NCBI GenBank assembly: GCA_047495785.1
Contig: JBLDXI010000032.1
Coordinates: forward strand, 2,356,001 to 2,420,000
Length of the DNA stretch: 64,000 nt
Direction: 5' to 3'
Source of the DNA: Lepidodermella squamata
Taxonomy: Eukaryota > Gastrotricha
The translations under genes were made by a program, and so were the position numbers. The notes under the pieces were generated by a model. The model saw only the letters and a list, made by a program, of their open reading frames with translations. It did no database searches and had not been told where the DNA came from. Positions 55,817 to 64,000 of this stretch are shown here, piece by piece (within the stretch, counting starts at the first letter, position 1; each line of letters starts with the position of its first letter).

Positions 55817-58800
55817 CGAGTGAATTCAAAATAATATCCCCTAAAAATCAACGAAAAATTATAATTCATCGCTTCATTAATAATTGATTTGAAAAAGTGT
55901 ACGATTTTGAACTGATGTCGATTACAAACTGCATGATGGATATTTATTGGAGAGAATCCGAGACTATGAACTGCGAATATTACTTGTGAATTATCCTTGA
56001 GTGTTTTGTTTTGAGAGTTTCGCTAAAAATTGCTGTCGCCACTAATTGTTATGTTACCAAAGAGAAAACATCTTGTGAAACGGCATTTTGTATTGCTGTT
56101 CATGTTCCCCGTGCTTAATGTCATCAAAGGTTATTATTTGCGCTATCAAACAGGGCACAGCGTAGGCTGAAATTCAGATCTGTATATTTTGTGCCTTTCC
56201 CTATTGTGTGATGACGGAATTAATGATCAAGATTCAAGATCGGAAATCTCAATTCAATTCTCTTGACGACGGGCGTAGATGAAATGTATAAAATGTGGTT
56301 TATCCAAATATCACCTTTTGGCTGCTTTTGTCGTCCGGATGTGCAAATATCTGATGCTATTTGAAGCTGCAATCTTATTGGCTATAATATTTCATCTGAA
56401 CCATCATTGGTAGAAGATCTGATTTTCCTCAAAATTTAGCATTTGTAGCTATATCTAGTCTTCGAGGAACAAATCGCATGTCTGCCATGACTCGTCCGTA
56501 TTATAATACTACTCAGCAACTGTTGGGAAAATTTGTTCAACCATGTCACTACGCGATCACCCACCATGTCGTTCTCCAACCAAAGAAATGATATTTATTT
56601 TTCTCCATTTGACCGTTCAATATTGTAACGTATTATATATATTTTAACCACTTCTTCTCCCGGCTAGTCTCTCCCTAGTCCATCGACTGCAGACGAGAAT
56701 AATTGAATGACCCAAGTTATTTCAAAGAAAAGAGCCTCGAAACTTTCAAAAAGGCGATTTTATACATTTTCTTCTGGCTATTTGAACCGTTTATCATACA
56801 AAATCGTTTGACTTTCCGTTTCTCATTCAGCGTGCTTCTATCTAAGCTTATGATTTGTTATGGTTTTTTTACTGTGTGGGGATGCTTTTGTTTTTCAAGT
56901 GTGCTTGTCGCCATTGCCTTTGCTATTGGCAGATCAGCGACCTCTTTCGACACTTCGTAATGATCATTTATTGTGCCGTTTTTGTTTGATTCATATTATA
57001 TGATATATAGCAACACGATAGCCAGTTATTATTTTAAATACCATGTGTTTTGATAAAACGTTACATTATTATTCATACGCGATATTGTTTCGGCGCTGAT
57101 TGCGAGTTGAATCTTGAGCTTTTTTTGCTTTATAAAATAATGAATATTCATTTACTATGAGAGAAAGCTTTTAAAATGTTCAATGTTCTGCGCTTGGAAT
57201 GGAGTTGATCATGTGCTTCACTAAAGCTACCATTCTGGTGTTATCTACGTATCTGTATATCCTTACGAAAAATCTATTTATTCATTCAGCGAATGGAATG
57301 TTTGGTTCTGTTCAATTAGCGAACAAAAACTGCATCAATGACTGTCCTGGCTCGTATTGGATATAACGCGTGTTTGATTCCAGCTTTACTTCATGGTACC
57401 AATCCTGCGATGGAATCGTCGTTCGAAGCGTACACGCCACACGCAGATCAAAGTATAGCTTGCTCTCGTGTTACTACAAGTCTGATATACCTGTCGTTGT
57501 CTCCTAATAATTGTGTATATTTGTTATATTAACTAAATTTGCGTGTGATGAATGCGTGACTATGAAGAGGTTTCTCTAGACAAGCGAAGGCACAAAGTAA
57601 AGCACTAACGGGTAAATCAATCGTCTTTTATTTCGGGCCTTTTGAGCATTAAGGTAGACATGTTGCTGGCTTGCTATCAGTGAGAAAAAAGGTTTGACCA
57701 GTTTACGATGAATCCGTGCCGGGAAAAAGAAGTGTGTTTGATTAGCCTTGAGATGAAACCAATCAAGAAGATCCAATGATCCGGTCAAATCCAATTTAAC
57801 CAATTTAACCAGTGAAACTACGCAATATTATAGCGCTGGGGTTGAAAGGGACTGGAACGATTTTTACGCCGCCAGCCTGGTCACTGTAACCGCCTTCGAC
57901 TCCGTCATTATTGCCGTTACAGTAATTTATTGATGTTGCTGCCTAGAAAAACTGGTTTCTATGCACACAGAGAAAGAAAAAAAGATGAGATGTTGCGGAT
58001 ATGATGTTTGGAAACTTAGTCCTGAAAGCTGGGGCCTTGTGATGAGATCGCGCATCGTGCATTTTGTAATACAATTTTTACTCAACCAAGGAAAACAACG
58101 AAACCAAGAAGCATTAAAAACGCGTTTTTTGCTTTATTTTAAATGAAAGTGATAAAATGACAAAATACGGACTAAAATGTGATAGAAAAGCAGCAAGAAA
58201 TCAGAAAGCAGAGCCTGCCACAACACGGCTCATCAGCCAATACACTCAAAGAAGCAGACATATATGTGCGGACGGCCGTTCGACAAGTATGGCGAGACGT
58301 CCGAATGCCAAAAAGAGACCAAGCCCAGTCGTGTCGCTAAATAATATATAAACGCCTCGGGCCTTGGAGTTGCACCGATTTAAGGCGAAATTCAGCTGGC
58401 GCTCATCAACCAAATGCGCTGATGCTTTAACATGACAGTCAAGATTGTTGTAATCGGCTGTTTTCGCTGATAATAATGGATGGACTGGATCTTCTGGATG
58501 GACGCTTTCAGTAGGTGAGCCTAGGCAATGCAGCGAGGAAATGCAGGCAATTTCTTTCCCTGATTACTGATTAGTTTGACTGAGCAATTTTTCAAATCGC
58601 ACAGAAGCCATGCGGACCCATCCATTGATTTTCTTCTGTTTTTAGTTAGTTATTCTTTTATATTGTAATATAACTATCCTCTCCCGCCTGCTATAAAATA
58701 ATTCCTTACATAAAGCTTAAGACTCATTGAAAACACATTTTTTGCGTTGATATCGGGTGAAACAGAAAATGATACTGGGTAAAAACAGAAAAAACATGAA

Positions 58801-59193
58801 AATAGACTGACTTTATTGCAAGACATTGCTTACAGAAGATCACGTATACAGTTGGTGACATGCAACCTTATCGCAGATATAGAACAAGATCAAATTTCGC
58901 TCTTATTTCTCTCAAAAGAAGAAGAAATTAGTGTACCGTTATTCAAGTAATAATTATGAAAAGGTAAGCACCAACCTCACGTATACACTATCCACGACAC
59001 CAACGAGTATCGAAATTAAAAAGGCCCATTCAATTTTTGGCTATCATTTTGCCGACGAACATTCATAATTACATAGCTACAATAACTGTCAATAATTGAT
59101 CAATCAGGGTCAATAAGCAAAATGCCATTACACAACCAAAATTGCTACATTTCATGTTCAACGCTGTCATTTCGTTGGCAAATAAATGGTTGC
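55817..59193. other. CaMKII 3' UTR and intergenic region
   Basis: About 3.4 kb without a supported gene. Frames at 56703-56960, 57338-57532, 57961-58146 and 58157-58351 lack domains, splice partners or ATG starts in context. Confidence 0.4.
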
Positions 59194-59769
59194 TTAAGAC
59201 GGCAAGTCGTCGACTTCTTCACCTCCCCAGCTTTCATGTCGAGCCCGAGGATTCAATGCTGTCACGTGCACGTTCACTGCCTGGAACTTCTCGCATTTGG
59301 GTGGCACAAGCATTTTCTGGTAAGTAACATGGTCTCCGGGTGTCGGCGCAAAAGATTCGTGGATATCGGAAATGTGAAAGAAGATTGGCTCTTCCTGGCT
59401 ATTCTCCGGTAAAATGAAGCCATGGCCTTTTTGCCTGCAGAATGTTTTCACGCGACCCTCAAGGACAGGAGCCTCGGGCCTAAAAATACTCCTCAATATG
59501 TCATCCTTCTGAATCTTGAAATACACTTACGCATGATCACGGTTATGAACCTTGGCGTGAGTTTCGTAGTCATGCGGAAGCTTCAGCATGTGGACACTTT
59601 TCGGCGAAGCTGGAAAGCATGGAGCTCCATCATGAAAACAAACTGGATGGCGGAACGGTGAATTTTCGTGCTGATAATGTGAATGATGTTGAGGAATGTC
59701 CAAAGGAGGGGTATTAATAACAGGAGCATGAAGACTGCTCGGTGATGACGCGCCGTTATTTGATGACAT
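59194..59769 (-). CDS. CARHSP1: CARHSP1-like cold-shock-domain protein
   Basis: Two exons, 59769-59531 and 59479-59194, separated by a 51-base intron, give 174 residues. The first part is Pro/His/Ser-rich and disordered. Residues about 80-160 form a cold-shock domain: GRVKTFCRQKGHGFILPE, IFFHISDIHESFAPTPGD and EKFQAVNVHVTALNP, then RHESWGG, matching CARHSP1/PIPPin (KCFCRSKGHGFITP...HETWSG). The family binds RNA 3' UTRs and is regulated by phosphorylation; human CARHSP1 stabilises TNF mRNA. Reading through the intron hides the junction, which is GC|G CCC. It is followed by the small coiled-coil gene upstream on the same strand. Confidence 0.85.
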
Positions 59770-59988
59770 CGAACTGACTGTAAATTAATACCTAAAGGAA
59801 TTTCATAAGAACACAAATTAATGAAAGAATTCATTAAAAAATTGAATGAAAGAAGATACATGCATGTAAAATGGTATGAGATAAACCGTTTTTACACTCA
59901 ATTCTCCGCAGAATTGACAAGAGATAATTGAGCCAAAACTTTGAGTTTGTGAAATTCAGCTGCGGTAGACAGAAGTTTGATACCGGCG

Positions 59989-60409
59989 TTATTGGTATTC
60001 ATCTCCTCTTCAAACTTCAGCATTTCTTGTTCGGCAAGATCAATCTTTTGGCGAACCTGAAGCAACGTGGTAATGAAAAACCATACAACGTGAAAATACG
60101 TACCTCGACGATTCTGTCCTCAAGAGACTGTTTCGTATTTTGGCGATCCTCAATCGAAGTAAGCAAATCTTTGAAATCGTCCGGCAGAGCTTCATTCATC
60201 TGAGAGAGTTTTCTCTCTGCCCCTTTGAATATGAAAAACGCATTGCCATTTTTTTAATTGGATTAATTGTAATTTATAATGGACGAACTGTTGGCAACTT
60301 CCATGAGTGTCTCGCGGTCCTCTATAAGGCGAAGATGAGCAGCTAAAACTTCCTTGTGCAGCGCTATGACATCTGACAATTTGAAATCCGCAATGGATGA
60401 ATCTGACAT
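59989..60409 (-). CDS. Small coiled-coil protein of unknown function
   Basis: Three exons, 60409-60289, 60222-60104 and 60057-59989, give 102 residues, almost all predicted helix (DVIALHKEVLAAHLRLIEDR, SLEDRIVEVRQKIDLAEQEM), ending EEEMEYQ. A GTTTTAG acceptor about 40 bases before the ATG would suit trans-splicing or a leader intron, which decides for this start over two upstream ATGs. Size and heptads suggest a small complex subunit (kinetochore, BLOC or HAUS type), but I cannot assign it. Its stop lies 220 bases before the CARHSP1-like start. Confidence 0.6.
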
Positions 60410-61345
60410 TGGAGTCACTTCAAAGTTATTCGCAGTTTTAAGGAACACTAAAACAGCCATAATAGCATAAGTATTGGTAGCCAAATAAAAGTAGCAGATA
60501 TTTTGCCTCATAAGCATATTCGTCTTGATTTGATGAGCGCAGAAATAAGCTCCTTAATTATCCGAAAGAAGCTATATAAGAGTAGAAACACGAAACACCT
60601 TAAATAAATAAATTTTCATTTCTAAGCAATCCAATAAAAATCGCAAAATAAATTGTCAACGATCCAGGCGAAACATATCAAAAACTTTTCCTGTTCCCTT
60701 ACGCCCAATGTCTAAGCTAGTTTGAAATGCATAGCTAGAGCCGATAACCCGTAAGAGCAAAGAGCAATGTCAGCTTGCAGCTACAATCAGTGTGCCCTGA
60801 ATTTCGCCATCAACCAAACCCCAAAACCCAGAACCACCATCACTCGCAAAGAAAGAAATCCCGCCGTTAGGCGCGAAATTCGAAAAATATAAATTATTTG
60901 CATTATTTATATATTTGGTACAATATTTTACCAATAAGGATGGCGGTTTTGTATAAATGATATAACAAACGTGAGAAAATTTGAGGAGACCGCGCGCTCA
61001 CATTTTTTCTACGATAGCTTCGTCAACTTGCGGACTTGGAAGGCGCGCTGAGAATCTCGCAACTTTGTGCCTGTTGTTGGGAGCCTTAACCCGTAGCGTA
61101 TGTTCAATTTAGGTTTCCGAAACTCGCCGGTGATGCTGCCTGGCAACTTTTGACCCTCTAGTTTACCGGCCGTGGGCTGTTACTCACTTATAACTACCTG
61201 TCTGTCAATTTCTATGTTACACCATTCAGTCTTACTTTATGTCCTTTGATTTTGCGTCATTTTCGTTTCCAACCTGCCATGAATATTTTCCTTCCGTTTC
61301 TATTTTAGATTAGTTGCTTTGGTGTAATCGCCAACTATCAGCAAA
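60410..61345. promoter_or_regulatory. Divergent region upstream of RPL38
   Basis: About 930 bases between the minus-strand coiled-coil gene and plus-strand RPL38. No exon seen. A GC-richer stretch from about 61000 to 61160 is the likely RPL38 promoter and leader. Confidence 0.35.
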
Positions 61346-61737
61346 ATGGTTTGTTTCTTGAATGATTTGCTTTCCGGTGTATTAATTAAGTTTCTGACTC
61401 CAGCCGAAGCAGGTCATTGAAATCAAGGATTTCTTGCTGAAGGCAAGGCAGAAGGATGCCAAAGGTAGCCTATTTGATCATATTTGCTTCTGTCATACAA
61501 ATTGATTGTTTTAGCCGTCATCATCAAGTACAACAAGGAGAACGTCAAGTTCAAGCTTCGTTGCAGCCGCTACTTGTACACCTTGGTCATCAATAATGAC
61601 AAGGAAAAGGCCTCGAAACTGAAGCAATCTTTGCCCCCAGGTTAAAATTAATAGTTTTTGCTCGGTATATCTTAATAAAGGCGTATTTAGGTCTATCGGT
61701 TCGCGAGCTGAAGAAGAAGAAGGACCAGACGAAATAA
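61346..61737 (+). CDS. RPL38: 60S ribosomal protein L38 (eL38)
   Basis: Coding exons 61346-61348 (the ATG alone), 61404-61464, 61515-61640 and 61691-61737 give 78 residues. The sequence [35 protein letters not shown] and [19 protein letters not shown] matches eL38 with a slightly longer basic tail (family about 70). It is a surface protein of the large ribosomal subunit. The first intron directly follows the start codon, as is common in ribosomal protein genes. AATAAA lies at 61787, and eIF3B starts 139 bases after the stop on the same strand. Confidence 0.93.
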
Positions 61738-61875
61738 ACATTTGGCGACATTCTATTTACTAATTCGTTTTTGGCCGAGTTGAGAGAATAAAGATTTCAC
61801 TGAATTTAAATGAACTCTTTTGTATTACATTGCTTTATTGTTCAATAGTATATTATCGCAAATATTTTTCATCTC

Positions 61876-63956
61876 ATGACTGTCATGTCTTCGAAAAATA
61901 TTGATGAAGAACCGAACTTTTCGGACTCTGAGGATTTCGTTGACAAAATTACCGACGAAGGTTAGATATATGAGCTTTGAGAAATTCTTCCGTATACATC
62001 TACGATGATTTTCAGAACTCTTGCAAGACATTATCGAGCAGAAGCCAAATGAGGCTGTTGGAGTTGAAAACGTGATTATTGTCGACAATCTGCCCATCGT
62101 CCCACCGGAAAAGAAGTCCAAGCTGTACAACGCGATTGTTAAGCTATTCGATAAAATTGGCCCAGTGAAAAGCAACTTCTTTCCTGATGATGCTAGTGGT
62201 CAAACAAAGGGGTAATTGTCATGACATTTGATGTTAGGGCGATATGAATTTTTGCTTCAACTTGCAGATACGTATTCCTGGAGTTCGAAAACAAAGACGT
62301 AGCCCAGGCTGCCTTAGTGGCCGTGAACGGTTTCAGGCTCGATAGGCAACACACCTTGGTTGCAAACATGTTCACTGATATTGAAAAGTAACTCCATCAT
62401 CCATGCTGTGACGTGGATTGATTTTTTCCATTGATTTTAGGTTCCAGAACGTTGACGAAAATTTCGTTCGCCCTGAGCCGTTGCCCTATCGGAATCATGG
62501 AAACTTGTACAGCTGGCTTCAGCAACCCGACGCTTATGATCAGTTGGTCACTGTTAGCAAGTCCGACGAAATGGTCACGATTTTCCAAAGTGCTCGCAAA
62601 AATCTTGTCAAAATTATTGACAAAAGACGTTGGACAGAGACGGATTACGTCGTTTGGTCGCCATCTGGAAAGTACCTAGGCACCGTTCATCAAAAAGGTG
62701 TTGCCCTGTGGGGAAGTGAAGACTTTCACCAGATCGCTCGTTTTGCTCACAATAATTGCAAGTCGCTCGAATTTTCGACATGTGAGCGCTTTATTATCAC
62801 CTTCCGTCGGCCAACCAGTGTTGCCGAAGATCCTGGATCAGTTATTGTGTGGGAAATCAGGGATCAATCGAACAGACGTCAGTTCAAATCTGACGGATAT
62901 CAGGATAACTCCGGATTTAAATGGAACGCCAACGGATCTTACCTTGCTAGATGCATGCCCGATTCGTCTAAAATTGCAATTTACGAGACGAAAACATTCA
63001 GCCTTCTCGACAAACGACCCCTCGATGTCCCTCACGTTCGAGAAATCGAATGGAATCCTGTTTATGACCAGCTTGCCTGCTGGTGCGCGGAGGCTGGCCA
63101 AACACCTGCTCGTATTCTCATCTTCGGTCTTCCTTCCAAGAATGAATTGCGTTCTGTGAACGTTTTCACGGCGATTGGCTGCCAGCTTTTCTGGCATCCT
63201 GAAGGCACCTACATGGCCGCTAAGGTCGACAAATATTCTAAAATTAAAAAAGACGGCGGTCAAACCAAGTATACTGTAAGCTATTTCTTGCTTCGTTGTA
63301 ATGTCAGGCTTTACACTACTTATTAACAGGGTCTCAGTCAGAATCTTCATATTTTCTGGTGCAAGGCCCGAGAGAAGGACATTCCTGTCGAACTTGTTGA
63401 ATTGAAGGGTCCTTTGAATGCTCTCAACTGGGAACCAGCGGGCGGTAACAGGTTCGCAGTTTCGATTGGAGAAACCGACACCGAAGTCATCGTCTATCGT
63501 GTTGCGGCCTCTAAGGTCGAAATCCAAGTTTCGCTACCCATGACTCAAGTCCGGGTTCGTTGCAACGGCGTTTTCTGGTCACCGGCAGGTGGCGTCTTTG
63601 TGATAACTGCCAAGGACGGATCGATGGAGTTCTACGACGCAAACGAGTGCCAGGTCATGTCGTCCGAGGCGAAACAAAACAAGCCTGCCTTCTACGAATG
63701 GGACCCGACTGGTCGGTACTTCATGTCTGCCAGCTTGGTTCACAAGAACACGATCGAAAACGGCTTGATCATCTGGTCGGCAACCGGTCGCAAGGTCGCT
63801 GAGCTGAAGAAGGATGGCCTGTCTTTCTGCAAGTGGCGCCCGCGCCCGCCATCTCTCCTGCCCCCAGACCAGCAAGCTGAGCTGAAGAAAAACCTCAAGA
63901 AATACACGAAACGCTTCGACGAAGAGGACAGGAAAAAGCTCAGCAAAGCCACAAAG
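61876..63956 (+). CDS. EIF3B: Translation initiation factor eIF3 subunit B, 3' end cut by window
   Basis: Exons 61876-61960, 62016-62211, 62268-62387, 62441-63275 and 63330-63956 encode 621 residues; a GT donor at 63957 shows that at least one more exon lies beyond the window. Residues about 45-130 are an RRM (NVIIVDNLPIVPPEKKSKLY, GYVFLEFENKDVAQAALVAV). The rest is the WD40-like beta-propeller (KKSDEMVTIFQSARKN-type blades, DYVVWSPSGKYLGTVHQKGV, FYEWDPTGRYFMSASL). eIF3B is a core scaffold of eIF3, binding the 40S subunit with eIF3a, g and i. The acidic N-terminal extension of vertebrates is short here. The missing part should be the eIF3i-binding C-terminal helix. Confidence 0.94.
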
Positions 63957-64000
63957 GTAACTTCTATATTCAGGTCAGAATTCTCGGATTATTAAGGTGG

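Noticed and set aside
56703-56960. Hydrophobic frame after CaMKII
   Set aside because: No ATG start, AT-rich composition produces the Phe/Ile-rich translation, no conserved feature.
59122-59412. Plus-strand frame of 96 codons
   Set aside because: Antisense to the cold-shock domain exon of the CARHSP1-like gene.
1-64000. CRISPR arrays, bacterial operons, spliced-leader RNA genes
   Set aside because: No regularly spaced repeats of CRISPR type, all genes have eukaryotic introns, and no SL RNA-like sequence was recognised in either strand.

Overview
This 64 kb window is nuclear DNA of a small-genome invertebrate animal. Genes are split by many short introns (often 50-65 bases, GT...AG). The gene set is metazoan: CaMKII, survivin, atlastin-like GTPases, Rab11-FIP, MFSD8, a diacylglycerol lipase and RNase P RNA. 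Several same-strand genes lie 50-180 bases apart, with a pyrimidine-rich ...TTTTAG acceptor a few bases before the next ATG. That is what an animal with spliced-leader trans-splicing and operons would show. A nematode-like or other compact ecdysozoan genome is my best guess, but the sequence does not settle the phylum.

Layout. 1-8.2 kb: a lysine/threonine-rich partial gene and a large coiled-coil gene on the minus strand; two small secreted proteins on plus, one of them Ly6/three-finger-like; and a minus-strand membrane-type gene of unknown function. 8.2-9.9 kb: gene-poor, with a 275-base palindrome. 9.9-21.2 kb: survivin (BIR), MFSD8-like transporter, an unclear minus gene, POLR1D, NDUFS7, diacylglycerol lipase and PIBF1, mostly on plus. 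21.5-34 kb: a tandem family of three intact atlastin-like GTPase-ApoL fusion genes and one transposon-interrupted pseudogene, with nested DNA transposons between the copies. 34.6-35.8 kb: an intronless GPCR. 37.3-47.5 kb: minus-strand Rab11-FIP (3.6 kb first intron), ATAD5, MRPS24 and PPCDC, with an RNase P RNA gene on plus at 43.4-43.8 kb. 51.1-55.8 kb: ten-exon CaMKII. 59.2-64 kb: a CARHSP1-like cold-shock protein and a small coiled-coil protein on minus, then RPL38 and the start of eIF3B on plus.

Most genes are core housekeeping genes with no shared pathway; compact clusters (PPCDC-MRPS24-ATAD5, POLR1D-NDUFS7-DAGL, RPL38-eIF3B) may be co-transcribed. The exceptional region is the GTPase-ApoL array. 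Each protein joins an atlastin/GBP-type dynamin-superfamily GTPase to a C-terminal apolipoprotein-L-like membrane-inserting region. All three copies carry Asn instead of Asp in the guanine-recognition RD motif, and they show patchwork identity typical of gene conversion. Because vertebrate GBP1 and APOL3 act together against cytosolic bacteria, a single-chain fusion of the two activities in a duplicating family is a credible candidate for an undescribed membrane-remodelling or cell-autonomous defence system. The immune role is inference. Exon limits were read by eye from splice consensus and reading frame.
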